Shown: piece by piece, positions 15,477 through 24,722 of the stretch | How positions within the stretch are numbered: the stretch's first letter is position 1 | Layout: every line of letters begins with the position of its first letter | Assembly: GCF_900142175.1 (NCBI RefSeq) | Contig: NZ_FQZX01000002.1 | Location: forward strand, 725,317-789,316 | DNA: 64,000 nt | Direction: 5' to 3' | DNA from: Maribacter aquivivus | Lineage (GTDB): Bacteria > Bacteroidota > Bacteroidia > Flavobacteriales > Flavobacteriaceae | The notes under the pieces: generated by a model | What the model saw: the letters and a program-made list of their open reading frames with translations, nothing else | Told to the model about the DNA's origin: nothing | Databases searched by the model: none | Position numbers and translations under genes: made by a program

Positions 15477-17634
15477 ACAATCCCTAATATTCATCACGCT
15501 ATTTTTCTGTATGCTATTTACGGCAAGTGGGCAAGAAAACCCTATAGATAAAAATGGATTGGCACTAGATACAATTGTTCATTTTACGAAAGCAGATTTA
15601 GATTCAATTTTTGGTTTAAGGTTGACAAATAAAGCAGGTTGGATTTTTAAATCAGGAAATAAGCAAGATGCATCATCCATAGACATTGATTTAGCTGGTT
15701 GGGAACGATTAAACCCCTCTCAGATAACCAATGATATGGCAGATAGTTCTGGCAAATTTGAAGGCTGGTTTAGGTTGCAATTTACCATTGATAGTGCTTT
15801 CGCAAAGCTTCCACTCTACTTGGACAAAGAAGACCATGCAGCAGAGGATATTTATATAAATGGAAAGTTGTTCCGTCAATTTGGAGAAAAAGGGAATGAC
15901 AGAGCCTCGTTTAAAGAGCATATTCAAGATTTTGAGATACGATCTCCTATTTTTTTAGAGCCTGACACTACATATACATTAGCCATACATTATGTTGACT
16001 ATAGTACCTATTGGGGCATTGCTAAATGGCTTCCTTTGGGCTCTACCAGATTTGTTACCAATGACTATTTTGACTACATGAGTTTTATAGGGTATAGACA
16101 TTTATTTGACTTATTGAGTTCTTTGATTTTCTTCATTCTTTTCTGGCTTCTTTATTTCCTTATTAAAGAGGAAAGTGAACTACTCTTTATCGCTCTTTTT
16201 TCTACTATAATGTTATTAGAGAATTTTAGCACAGCTTTCTATGGTGGTGATAGTTTGTACTTTACAATTCCTTCTCATTACATGATAATACTTGCCTATT
16301 GCGGATTTTATTTGGAATTATGTTTTTACTTATTCTGCGTTTTGTTCGCCTATAAAATATATTATGGAAAAGTTCCTAAATGGCTTATTTTGGGAAGTTT
16401 GATTATACCATTATTTTTCTTCTTTGCAACTAACGATATAGGGGATTTCCTATATTTTATATTTAAAATCAGTATTGGCATTTTCTTAATCTACCTATCT
16501 ATAAAGTCTAAGAATAAAGTATTATCTGCTAGAATACTTCTTTATTGTTTAACATTATCTTATGTCTTTACTCTTGTTGGTCTTTTAGTAAGACAATCCT
16601 CTATAAAAGATGATTTTAGTCTAAGGTTAATAATGGTTCATAGTGATACGATCGGTAAAGCCATTCTCTTTTTAGGAATGTTAGCATATGTAGCCTATCG
16701 CATGAGAGAGAAGAATGAAGATATGCGACAAAATGCAGTGGAACTGATAAGAGTCGAAGCCGAAAAGAGTGCGCTAATTACTTCACAAAATGAAAAGTTA
16801 GAATTAAAAGTAAAAGAAAGAACATCAGAATTAAATCAATCTTTAGAAGAATTAAAAGCCACCCAATCTCAACTCATCCAATCTGAAAAAATGGCGAGCC
16901 TTGGAGAACTCACGGCCGGCATTGCCCATGAAATTCAAAACCCTTTAAACTTCGTAAACAACTTCTCTGAAGTAAACAAAGAACTTCTTGATGAACTGGA
17001 AGAAGAAATAGATAACGGTAATTATGATGAAGTAAAGGCTTTGGCTAAAGACGTATCTGCCAATGAGGATAAAATTATCTTTCATGGCAAACGTGCCGAT
17101 GGTATTGTAAAAGGAATGCTACAACATAGCCGTAGTAGTACTGGTCAAAAAGAATTAACTGATATCAATACTTTATCAGATGAATACCTACGCCTGGGCT
17201 ACCATGGTTTGCGAGCAAAAGATAAAACCTTTAATGCCACGTTGAATACCGACTTTGATGACTCTATCGGTAAATTAAATATCGTAGCTCAAGATATGGG
17301 TAGAGTTATTCTAAATCTTATTACTAATGCCTTTTATGTAGTTAAGAAGAAAAAAGAAGAAAATCCTAAAGGTTACAACCCTACTGTATCTGTGAGCACC
17401 GAAAAGCAAGGTAATATGATTCTTATTAAAGTATCTGATAATGGTAACGGAGTACCTAAAGAAGTATTAGATAAAATATTTCAACCTTTCTTCACCACCA
17501 AACCTTCTGGCGAAGGTACCGGACTAGGACTATCACTAAGCTATGATATTGTAAAGGTACATGGTGGCGAATTAACGGTAGAAACAAAACAAGGAGAAGG
17601 CACCACCTTCACCATCTCATTACCAATGAATTAA
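15469..17634 (+). CDS. 7TM sensor histidine kinase (second of a tandem pair)
   Basis: A 721-residue paralogue of the preceding kinase with the same order: signal peptide (1-21), extracytoplasmic jelly-roll-like domain (about 22-205, with AEDIYINGKLFRQFG), seven membrane helices (about 210-415), coiled coil (425-475), HisKA with His487 in GIAHEIQNPLNF, and a full HATPase (DNGNGVP, GTGLGLSLS). The catalytic half is nearly identical in motif order to the first kinase, while the sensor half is much more diverged, so the two probably sense different cues. It overlaps the upstream gene by 8 bp and lies 52 bp before the response regulator. It lacks the repeat-derived insertion. Confidence 0.9.
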   Translation: MIRQSLIFITLFFCMLFTASGQENPIDKNGLALDTIVHFTKADLDSIFGLRLTNKAGWIFKSGNKQDASSIDIDLAGWERLNPSQITNDMADSSGKFEGWFRLQFTIDSAFAKLPLYLDKEDHAAEDIYINGKLFRQFGEKGNDRASFKEHIQDFEIRSPIFLEPDTTYTLAIHYVDYSTYWGIAKWLPLGSTRFVTNDYFDYMSFIGYRHLFDLLSSLIFFILFWLLYFLIKEESELLFIALFSTIMLLENFSTAFYGGDSLYFTIPSHYMIILAYCGFYLELCFYLFCVLFAYKIYYGKVPKWLILGSLIIPLFFFFATNDIGDFLYFIFKISIGIFLIYLSIKSKNKVLSARILLYCLTLSYVFTLVGLLVRQSSIKDDFSLRLIMVHSDTIGKAILFLGMLAYVAYRMREKNEDMRQNAVELIRVEAEKSALITSQNEKLELKVKERTSELNQSLEELKATQSQLIQSEKMASLGELTAGIAHEIQNPLNFVNNFSEVNKELLDELEEEIDNGNYDEVKALAKDVSANEDKIIFHGKRADGIVKGMLQHSRSSTGQKELTDINTLSDEYLRLGYHGLRAKDKTFNATLNTDFDDSIGKLNIVAQDMGRVILNLITNAFYVVKKKKEENPKGYNPTVSVSTEKQGNMILIKVSDNGNGVPKEVLDKIFQPFFTTKPSGEGTGLGLSLSYDIVKVHGGELTVETKQGEGTTFTISLPMN

Positions 17635-17686
17635 ATAGCAAAATGTTCCCTCATTATAATATTTACAAACACAAAAAAAACAGATT

Positions 17687-18061
17687 ATGAAAATATTAGT
17701 TGTAGATGACGAACAAGATGTAAAAGTGCTTTTTCAACAACGATTTAGAAAAGAGATTCGCAAAGAAGAATTAGAATTTGTGTTTGCTTTCTCTGGAGAA
17801 GATGCACTCAAAATCATGAAAACTATGGAGCATGAAGCGGTGTTGATTTTATCTGATATTAATATGCCAGGCATGAGCGGACTGGAACTATTAGATAACA
17901 TCAAAAAAAATTATGTAAAACCGCCACCAATGGTTATGATGATTACCGCCTATGGAGATGATGAGAATAGAACAATGGCAAAAAATCTAGGTGCCGATGA
18001 TTTTCTAACTAAGCCTTTAGATTTTTCATTATTAAAAGATAAGCTGATAACCTTAACCTAA
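17687..18061 (+). CDS. Single-domain response regulator (REC only)
   Basis: A 124-residue receiver domain with no output domain. Acidic pocket Asp7/Asp8 (VVDDEQD), phosphoacceptor Asp57 in [11 protein letters not shown], Ala in the ITAYG switch, and Lys109 in LTKP. It is probably phosphorylated by one or both upstream kinases. It may act as a phosphate sink, a relay intermediate or a protein-interaction switch. The next gene, a REC-cyclase, begins 4 bp after its stop and has a closely similar receiver, so the pair probably arose by duplication. It acts in the cytoplasm. Confidence 0.9.
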   Translation: MKILVVDDEQDVKVLFQQRFRKEIRKEELEFVFAFSGEDALKIMKTMEHEAVLILSDINMPGMSGLELLDNIKKNYVKPPPMVMMITAYGDDENRTMAKNLGADDFLTKPLDFSLLKDKLITLT

Positions 18062-18065
18062 GACA

Positions 18066-19106
18066 ATGGCAAAGATAATGGTAGTAGATGATGAGACAGA
18101 CTTAGAGATACTCATCAAACAGAAATTTAGAAAACAGATACGGCAGAACGAATACGAGTTTGTATTTGCTATAAACGGTAGAGATGCGCTAGAAAAACTT
18201 GGGGAAAATCCCGGTATAGATATTGTTTTGAGCGATATTAACATGCCAGAGATGGACGGTCTTACCCTACTCTCTGAGTTACATGAATCTAGTCCACTAA
18301 TTAAAGCGGTCATTGTTTCTGCCTATGGGGATATGGAAAATATTCGTGTGGCCATGAACCGTGGTGCTTTTGACTTTATCACCAAACCTATCAATTTTGA
18401 GGACCTTACTTTGACCATGGAGAAAACTTTAAAGCATGCCAGAGAAATTCGAAAGACCCTACAGGCTATTAAAGAGAACAATATTCTTAGAATGTATGTA
18501 GATGAGAACGTTCTAAATTTTATGAGCGGACAAGAATATGAATCTAAAATTATGGACAATGAAAGTATTGAGGGTACGGTCATGTTCGTAGACGTTTGTG
18601 GATTTACTAAGATTAGTGAAACTACGAGCCCAGATGTAGTCGTTACCATGCTCAACACCTATTTCGATGCCATGGTAAAAGAGATTATGGAGCAAGACGG
18701 AATCATAGATAAATTTATTGGTGATGCTGTTATGGCCGTTTTTAGAGGAGAATACCATTTAGACCGTGCCATTGACGCCGCATTAGCCATTAGAAATCAA
18801 GTGAACAGCTTACCCAAGGAGGAAGGCAAAGAAACATACCAGCCAAAAGTTTCAATAGGCATTAAAAGTGGTGAAATGATATCTGGAAACATAGGTTCCG
18901 CTACTTTAAAACGACTTGATTATACCGTAATTGGCGATACCGTAAATACTGCTGCCAGATTACAAGATGCCGCTAAAGAAAATCAAATAATTATCTGCGA
19001 GGGTTGCTACGAACAAGTAAAAGAAGCTTTTAAATGTGAGAACCTAGGTAGTATTAACATGAAGAACAAAGCACAACCAATTACTGTCTATAATGTACTT
19101 GAATAA
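18066..19106 (+). CDS. Response regulator fused to a class III nucleotide cyclase
   Basis: A 346-residue protein. The N-terminal receiver (1-120) has Asp8/Asp9, phosphoacceptor Asp57 ([11 protein letters not shown]) and Lys107 (TKP). A helical linker (120-160) leads to a class III cyclase domain (168-346). The cyclase metal-binding aspartates are Asp176 (MFVDVCGFT) and Asp220 ([11 protein letters not shown]), and the transition-state pair is Asn294/Arg298 (VNTAARL). Lys216 and Asp285 sit where canonical adenylate cyclases bind adenine, favouring ATP. It should make a cyclic nucleotide when phosphorylated. It is 4 bp after a single REC gene and 27 bp before a Pycsar-like membrane effector, which suggests that effector reads its product. 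Confidence 0.9.
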   Translation: MAKIMVVDDETDLEILIKQKFRKQIRQNEYEFVFAINGRDALEKLGENPGIDIVLSDINMPEMDGLTLLSELHESSPLIKAVIVSAYGDMENIRVAMNRGAFDFITKPINFEDLTLTMEKTLKHAREIRKTLQAIKENNILRMYVDENVLNFMSGQEYESKIMDNESIEGTVMFVDVCGFTKISETTSPDVVVTMLNTYFDAMVKEIMEQDGIIDKFIGDAVMAVFRGEYHLDRAIDAALAIRNQVNSLPKEEGKETYQPKVSIGIKSGEMISGNIGSATLKRLDYTVIGDTVNTAARLQDAAKENQIIICEGCYEQVKEAFKCENLGSINMKNKAQPITVYNVLE

Positions 19107-19133
19107 TTATTTGCAGTATTTAAATTTCTAACT

Positions 19134-19760
19134 ATGACCAAACCGTTACCACCTGAAAATAAAAAAAACACTAAAATTAAGGAAAAAGAAAATTCGTTAT
19201 CTGCTTTTGAAAAAGGACTCTTAGATGAACTTAAATCTAAGGGGCATGCAGAAGAATTGGTGGATCACTATTGGGGTACCATCAATTACGTATCAAGCTT
19301 AATAAAGGCTTCTGAATTAAAAGCGGGTCTAATTCTATCCTTTTACGGTATTATATTGAATTTCATTTATCAAAGTGCAGCTCCTGTAATGCACTCGGTT
19401 TCTAATGCTATTTTATTTTATGTCTTTATCGGACTTTGGTTTGTTGCCACTACTGTTTCCGTTTTTTATAGCGTACGCTGCTTTATTCCAAAATTAGAAG
19501 GAAACTATAGTGACAATGTATTTTATTTTGGAGATGTCATAACCAAATTTGGGAGCATCAAAGAATTCTCAAAAAAATTCTATAAGGTAAGTATGAACGA
19601 AGAAGAGGTTTTTGAGCAATTAGGAGAACAAATCTATATCAACTCAAAAATAGCCGCTTGGAAATTTAGAAACGTACAACGTTCCATTCGTTTTTTAGCC
19701 ATTAGTCTAATTCTGTTACTAATAACCGCTGTTTATTATGGGGCACTAAGAATCGTTTAA
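19134..19760 (+). CDS. Pycsar-effector-like membrane protein (PycTM/DUF5706 type)
   Basis: A 208-residue protein with three predicted membrane segments (about 64-82, 91-114 and 184-205). The features recall PycTM (DUF5706) effectors: a KASELKAGLILSFYG block leading into the first helix (58-72), FYFGD after the second (130-134), and QIYINSKIAAWKFR before the last helix (166-179). In Pycsar antiphage systems such proteins respond to a cyclic nucleotide and damage the membrane. Here the gene is 27 bp downstream of a REC-cyclase, as effector follows cyclase in Pycsar loci. The family call is from remembered sequence pattern, not a search. A benign cyclic-nucleotide-gated membrane protein is the alternative. 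Confidence 0.72.
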   Translation: MTKPLPPENKKNTKIKEKENSLSAFEKGLLDELKSKGHAEELVDHYWGTINYVSSLIKASELKAGLILSFYGIILNFIYQSAAPVMHSVSNAILFYVFIGLWFVATTVSVFYSVRCFIPKLEGNYSDNVFYFGDVITKFGSIKEFSKKFYKVSMNEEEVFEQLGEQIYINSKIAAWKFRNVQRSIRFLAISLILLLITAVYYGALRIV

Positions 19761-19818
19761 CTATGTTGAATTTCATACCATAAATTCACAAATACAATTT
19801 AATTAAACAATATAGCCA

Positions 19819-19940
19819 ACCCACCCCTAGCCCCTCCCTAGAGGGGAATAGATTGTGCATGTTAAAATCCTTTCGGATTAAATTACACTCGCAATCAAAA
19901 ACGTAATCCTCCCCTCTTGGGAGGGGATTAAGGGGTGGGT
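19819..19940. repeat. Palindromic repeat element, copy A
   Basis: A 122-bp unit bounded by inverted ends: ACCCACCCCT at the left and AGGGGTGGGT at the right. Each end contains a smaller palindrome (CCCCTCCCTAGAGGGG at left, CCCCTCTTGGGAGGGG at right). The core differs from copies B and C. It resembles flavobacterial REP/MITE-like elements and carries no gene. Confidence 0.8.
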
Positions 19941-20043
19941 AATACGAATGGTCAATTATTCTAAAAATAACATTTAACCAATTAAGTTCAACGAGATACC
20001 TACCTTTTTATACCACGAATTGTTTTAAAATACTGCCTACGAC
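19941..20043. repeat. 103-bp direct repeat between palindromic units, copy 1
   Basis: This spacer between palindromic copies A and B is 103 bp. It recurs at 20197-20299 with the same length and only about three substitutions, and the start of a third copy follows unit C (from 20453). This shows segmental tandem duplication rather than independent insertions. Confidence 0.8.
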
Positions 20044-20196
20044 ACCCACCCCTAGCCCCTCCCTAGAGGGGAATAGCTCTTGCTGACATTTTAAAATATT
20101 TGTAGAATTGACATCGTAACCCTAGATTTAAAGGCACTTCTAGTTCGAAATCAAAAATGTAAACTTCCCCTCCTTGGAGGGGATCAAGGGGTGGGT
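20044..20196. repeat. Palindromic repeat element, copy B
   Basis: A 153-bp unit with ends ACCCACCCCT and AGGGGTGGGT. Its core (GCTGACATTTTAAAATATTT, then a CATCGTAACCCTAGATTTAA stretch) is nearly identical to copy C. Its right inner palindrome is CCCCTCCTTGGAGGGG, the form also found inside the first histidine kinase. Confidence 0.8.
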
Positions 20197-20299
20197 AATA
20201 CGAATGGTCAATTATTCTAAAAATAACATTTAACCAATTAGGTTCAACTAGATACCTACCTTTTAATACCACGAATTGTTTTAAAATACTGCCTACGAC
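20197..20299. repeat. 103-bp direct repeat between palindromic units, copy 2
   Basis: Nearly identical to 19941-20043. Together with copies B and C it gives a 256-bp repeat period. Confidence 0.8.
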
Positions 20300-20452
20300 A
20301 CCCAGCCCTAGCCCCTCCCTAGAGGGGAATAGCTCCTGCTGACATTTTAAAATATTTACAAAATTGACATCGTAACCCTAGATTTAAAGGCACTTCTAGT
20401 TCGAAATCAAAAACGTAATCCTCCCCTCTTGGGAGGGGATTAAGGCGTGGGT
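20300..20452. repeat. Palindromic repeat element, copy C
   Basis: A 153-bp unit nearly identical in core to copy B, but with one base change in each terminal inverted repeat (ACCCAGCCCT at left, AGGCGTGGGT at right). The two changes are compensatory: C-to-G on one arm faces G-to-C on the other. This keeps the outer stem paired. Confidence 0.78.
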
Positions 20453-20494
20453 AATACGGATGGTCAATTAATCTAAAAAAAAAAGACCCAAACT

Positions 20495-21478
20495 CTACAA
20501 CCCCTTATAAACCTTCAATACATTCTCAATCTTAGCCTCAGTGTATTCATCAATATTTTGATGTTCTGGGTTCTCTAATAACCACTTTACGGTCCTTTTT
20601 ATCCCTTCAGAAAACGGAATTGTTGCTTTAAATCCTGGTACAAAGGTCTTAATTTTGCAATTATCGAATAATACACTTTCTGCCTTATCTGCTAACAAAG
20701 TACCAGTAAATGATGGTTCTACTTTACATATAAAATCTGATGCTATATGTACTATTTTTGCTTCTTTCCCTAAGGCATCCGCCAGAATTTTATAAATCAT
20801 ATTCCACGTTAAAACCTCATCTGAAGTAATATGAAAAGCATGTCCGATCGCTGTTTGTAATCCTAATAAACCTACAAAGCCTTTTGCAAAATCATCTGAA
20901 TGTGTCACTGTCCAAAGTGAGGTTCCATCACCATGAATAATTATTTCCTTACCATCTAAAATTCGCTGTGCAGTATTGAATTTATCAAATCCACCTACGG
21001 CAATAGGTATTACGGTATCGTATGTTAGTGACGGACGAACAATAGTGATAGGAAATCCTTCTTCTCTATATGCTTTTTGCAAGCGGTCTTCACATAGAAT
21101 TTTATTCTCAGAATAGTCCCACAGCTTGTTATGTAACGGAGTAGATTCGGTAATTACAGGATAACTTAAAGGTGTTTGATAACAAGAAGCTGAACTTATA
21201 AAAATATATTGTTTGGTTTTCCCTCTAAACAATTCAATATCACGCTCAATGTCTTCTGGAGTAAAAGCAATCCAATTTACGACAACATCCCAGTCATGCT
21301 TTTTAAGTTCTGAAAGTTCTTGGGGTTTATTGATGTCTCCAATAATGGAATGTGCGCCCTTTATCTCAACTTTGGCCTTCCCCCTATTCAACACATATAA
21401 ATCCATTCCCTTAGCAACTGCAAGCTTACTACTTGGCGTACTTATATTTCCTGTGCCTCCTATAAATAATACTTTCAT
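20495..21478 (-). CDS. NAD-dependent epimerase/dehydratase family protein (extended SDR)
   Basis: A 327-residue short-chain dehydrogenase/reductase-like protein. An N-terminal Rossmann motif GGTGNIS at residues 8-14 binds NAD(P), and IFISSASCY precedes the catalytic region around 100. The usual YxxxK catalytic pair appears as YSENK near residue 125. The variant glycine motif (GGTGNIS rather than GGxGxxG) is common in the NAD-binding epimerase subgroup related to chloroplast RNA-binding proteins. A sugar-nucleotide or redox substrate is possible. It is monocistronic, divergent from the S9 peptidase. The 292-bp divergent spacer shows no clear consensus promoter. Confidence 0.8.
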   Translation of the reverse strand: MKVLFIGGTGNISTPSSKLAVAKGMDLYVLNRGKAKVEIKGAHSIIGDINKPQELSELKKHDWDVVVNWIAFTPEDIERDIELFRGKTKQYIFISSASCYQTPLSYPVITESTPLHNKLWDYSENKILCEDRLQKAYREEGFPITIVRPSLTYDTVIPIAVGGFDKFNTAQRILDGKEIIIHGDGTSLWTVTHSDDFAKGFVGLLGLQTAIGHAFHITSDEVLTWNMIYKILADALGKEAKIVHIASDFICKVEPSFTGTLLADKAESVLFDNCKIKTFVPGFKATIPFSEGIKRTVKWLLENPEHQNIDEYTEAKIENVLKVYKGL

Positions 21479-21770
21479 TTTTATATTTTATTTACTGAAT
21501 ATCAATTGATTAAAACTATTTACTTTACATATATGTATTAAATTATAATACATTTTTAAACAACTTATAAAAATCAAACATGTCAATTACGTTCCATTCT
21601 GAAAAAACAGAATTAGTTTAATGCATGAAGTCTTAATCTTCTATAGTGTGAAAATACAAAAAGCAATAAAAAATCGAATGTTAATACTTGTTCATTTCGC
21701 TATTTAAGCCGTTCTTTTTTTATGCATAATTGTTATCTTCATACTATCATTTCAAACCAAATTCAACACT

Positions 21771-23798
21771 ATGAAAATTATTATCAAAACACTATTTCTC
21801 TTGCTGTTTACAGTATCTGTAACCGCCCAAGTTTCTTCAAATCTTGAGCTTACCGATATTTTTAACATGGAGTATGTATCTGACCCTCAGATATCACCTG
21901 ATGGAAGCAAAATTATCTATGTCCGAAATTTTAAGGACATCATGACAGATAAGAACTTATCTAACTTTTGGATGGTAAATTATGATGGTTCACAAAACAG
22001 ACCAATTACCACTGGTAACCAAAATGATTACTACCCACGTTGGTCTCATGATGGTAAAAAAATCATCTTTAAATCGAACAAATCCGATGATAAGATGAAA
22101 TTGTATATCATGTGGATGGATACCAAAGAAATTGCTCCGCTAACAAATACGCCAAAAGCACCAGGTGCGGTTAGCTGGTCTAATGATGATCGCTATTTGG
22201 CATTTACCATGTTTGTACCAGAAGCTGAACAATCTATTGTAAAATTACCTGCAAAGCCGGAAGGTGCAAAATGGAACACACCTCCTACTTACATTGACAA
22301 ATTAAATTACAGAGGTGACGGACAAGGTTATATTAAAGGTGGGCACGACCAAATTTTCACCCTTTCTATTGATGGTGGTACACCTAAACAATTGACGGCA
22401 ACAACATTTGATCACGGTGCACCTGTATGGTCTAAAAATGACAAAACACTTTACTTCTCAGCGAATTTTAATCCTGATGAGGCTTTTGAACCTGCCAATA
22501 GTGAGGTATATGCGCTGAACATTTCTAACGGCGAAGTTTCTCCGTTGACTACAAGATATGGTCCTGACAGCTCTCCAACAGTTTCTCCTGATGGTAAAAT
22601 GATTGCTTACACAGGTAACGATGATAAATTAATGGGGTACCAAATCACGAATTTATATGTGATGAACACCGATGGTACAAACTCAAAATTGCTTTCTGGA
22701 GATTTTGATAGAGATATAGCCAATGCGCAATGGGCTAACGAAGGTAAAGGTCTTTATTTTCAATATGATACGGAAGGTGCTACCAAAATTGGACACATTA
22801 CCCTTGAAGGAAAAATTACAACTTTAGTTGAAGGTCTTGGTGGTTTGTCATTAGGAAGACCTTATAATGCAGGTGATTTTACAGTTTCTAAAAACTCACG
22901 ATTTGCATATACCCTGGGTAATACGGAACATCCTTCTGATTTAGGCGTTGCCGACAAAAAAGGTTCTAAACGAGTAACTTTTGTAAACGATGATCTTTAT
23001 TCTTTTAGAGATATAGGTAAAACTGAAGAAATTTGGTGGGAGTCTTCTTATGACCAACAAAAAATTCAAGGTTGGGTGGTTACTCCGCCAAACTTTGACC
23101 CTAATAAAAAGTACCCATTTATCCTTGAAATTCATGGCGGACCGTTTACTAGCTACGGTTCTGTTTATAGTGCCGAAATACAAGCTTACGCTGCTGCAGG
23201 TTATGTGGTTCTATATAGCAACCCTAGAGGTAGTACAAGTTACGGAGCCGAATTTGGAAATTTAATTCACCACGACTACCCTAATCATGATTATGAAGAT
23301 TTAATGAGTGGTGTAGATGCCGTTATTAAAAAAGGATATGTTGATACCGACAATCTTTTTGTTACCGGTGGAAGTGGCGGCGGAGTACTGACTGCTTGGA
23401 TAGTAGGAAAAACAGACCGCTTTAAAGCTGCTGTAGTTGCCAAGCCAGTAATTAACTGGACAAGCTTTGTATTGTATGCCGATGGTGCTGCTTTTTTCTC
23501 TAAATACTGGTTCGGTAAAAAACCATGGGAAGATCCAGAAAATTATTTTAGACGTTCACCTTTAATGTATGTTGCCAATGTAACTACCCCAACAATGTTG
23601 CTTACTGGTGAGGAAGATTACAGAACACCTATCGCAGAATCTGAACAATTCTATACCGCACTAAAATTAGAGGGTGTAGAAACCGCTATGGTACGTATAC
23701 CTGGCGCAGGCCACGGTATTGCCAATAGACCAAGTAATTTAATTGCAAAAATTGCCAGTGTACTAGCTTGGTTTGAGAAATATAAGGATGCCGAGTAA
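21771..23798 (+). CDS. S9 family prolyl oligopeptidase-like serine peptidase, exported
   Basis: A 675-residue protein with a signal peptide (about 1-20, ending TAQ). A beta-propeller of TolB/WD40-like repeats follows (about 35-400, with ISPDGSKIIYV, WSHDGKKIIF and VSPDGKMIAYT). The C-terminal alpha/beta-hydrolase domain has nucleophile Ser535 in GGSGGG. The acid residue is expected in GEEDYRTP and the His in GAGHG near the end. It is an acylaminoacyl-peptidase/DPP-like enzyme that degrades peptides in the periplasm. It ends before a strong bidirectional terminator. Confidence 0.9.
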   Translation: MKIIIKTLFLLLFTVSVTAQVSSNLELTDIFNMEYVSDPQISPDGSKIIYVRNFKDIMTDKNLSNFWMVNYDGSQNRPITTGNQNDYYPRWSHDGKKIIFKSNKSDDKMKLYIMWMDTKEIAPLTNTPKAPGAVSWSNDDRYLAFTMFVPEAEQSIVKLPAKPEGAKWNTPPTYIDKLNYRGDGQGYIKGGHDQIFTLSIDGGTPKQLTATTFDHGAPVWSKNDKTLYFSANFNPDEAFEPANSEVYALNISNGEVSPLTTRYGPDSSPTVSPDGKMIAYTGNDDKLMGYQITNLYVMNTDGTNSKLLSGDFDRDIANAQWANEGKGLYFQYDTEGATKIGHITLEGKITTLVEGLGGLSLGRPYNAGDFTVSKNSRFAYTLGNTEHPSDLGVADKKGSKRVTFVNDDLYSFRDIGKTEEIWWESSYDQQKIQGWVVTPPNFDPNKKYPFILEIHGGPFTSYGSVYSAEIQAYAAAGYVVLYSNPRGSTSYGAEFGNLIHHDYPNHDYEDLMSGVDAVIKKGYVDTDNLFVTGGSGGGVLTAWIVGKTDRFKAAVVAKPVINWTSFVLYADGAAFFSKYWFGKKPWEDPENYFRRSPLMYVANVTTPTMLLTGEEDYRTPIAESEQFYTALKLEGVETAMVRIPGAGHGIANRPSNLIAKIASVLAWFEKYKDAE

Positions 23799-23834
23799 AT
23801 AATAGTCAATAGTGCTACTCGACTAGCATATTAA

Positions 23835-23869
23835 AAAAATCCCGATTGTATAATACAATCGGGATTTTT
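23835..23869. terminator. Bidirectional terminator
   Basis: A perfect stem of about 16 bp (AAAAATCCCGATTGTA and its complement) with a 3-nt loop and flanking A and T runs. It lies between the convergent S9 peptidase and alpha/beta hydrolase genes and can end transcription from both sides. Confidence 0.9.
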
Positions 23870-23888
23870 CATTTGATAAAGCTTCTAC

Positions 23889-24722
23889 TTATTTCTTCAA
23901 AAAGGAAATCAATATTTCATTCAATTCCTCTGCGTGCGTAACATTGAGTCCATGAGGAGCTCCTTTGATTACCTCTAACGTACTGTATTTAATACCCTCA
24001 TGAGCTTGTTTTGCTGATGTTTCAAAAGGCACCGTGGCATCGGCATCGCCATGCACTATTAACGTTGATACGGTTACGTTTTTTAGCTCAGGTCTAAAAT
24101 CGGTATGCATCCAAGCTAACGCTGCTTGTATGGTTGCTCTAGGCGATGCAAATGAGGCAATATTAAAATCATAGTCTAGTTGTGCCTGACTTATTCGTTT
24201 TCCCTTATTTTCATCAAAATTATAGAATCCTTTACTGAACTCTTTCAAGAAACCAACCCTATCTTTTTGTAGCATATCTATAATACCATCTAAAGCATCT
24301 TCAGGTACTCCCGCAGGGTTATCTGATTTTTGCTTTACTAGTGGAATTATTGAACTAATCAATGCTGCTTTAGCAATTCTACTAGAACCATAGTCAGTTA
24401 AATAACGTACTACTTCTCCTCCTCCCATTGAAAAACCAACTATGATAGCCTCCTTCAAATCTAATTCTTCTATAATCGCATTTAAATCACTCGCTAATGC
24501 AGAATAATCATAAGAATTCCATGGTGAAGATGATGTCCCAAATCCTCTACGGTCGTAAGATATACAGCGATAACCTTCTTCCACAATTTTCCATACTTGT
24601 TGCTCCCAAGATTTACGACTTAATGGCCACCCATGAATTAAAATCACCGGTTGTCCGCTTCCGTAATCTTCGTAAAATATATCTACTTGTTCTTTTGCTT
24701 TTGTATTTGTTATAAAGGGCAT
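23889..24722 (-). CDS. Alpha/beta hydrolase (non-haem chloroperoxidase-like)
   Basis: A 277-residue alpha/beta hydrolase with HGWPLSRKSW (oxyanion region), nucleophile Ser98 in GFSMGGGE, acid residue in HGDADATVP, and a C-terminal His in GAPHGLN. The DRRGFGTSS block and overall pattern are those of cofactor-free chloroperoxidase/arylesterase homologues. It is probably an esterase with incidental perhydrolase activity. There is no signal peptide, so it is cytoplasmic. It is divergent from the PaiB-like gene. The natural substrate is unknown. Confidence 0.87.
   Translation of the reverse strand: MPFITNTKAKEQVDIFYEDYGSGQPVILIHGWPLSRKSWEQQVWKIVEEGYRCISYDRRGFGTSSSPWNSYDYSALASDLNAIIEELDLKEAIIVGFSMGGGEVVRYLTDYGSSRIAKAALISSIIPLVKQKSDNPAGVPEDALDGIIDMLQKDRVGFLKEFSKGFYNFDENKGKRISQAQLDYDFNIASFASPRATIQAALAWMHTDFRPELKNVTVSTLIVHGDADATVPFETSAKQAHEGIKYSTLEVIKGAPHGLNVTHAEELNEILISFLKK

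Noticed and set aside
19819..20452. CRISPR-like array
   Set aside because: Units are 122-153 bp with inverted ends and near-identical 103-bp spacers; a CRISPR array would have short direct repeats and unique spacers, and no cas gene is present.
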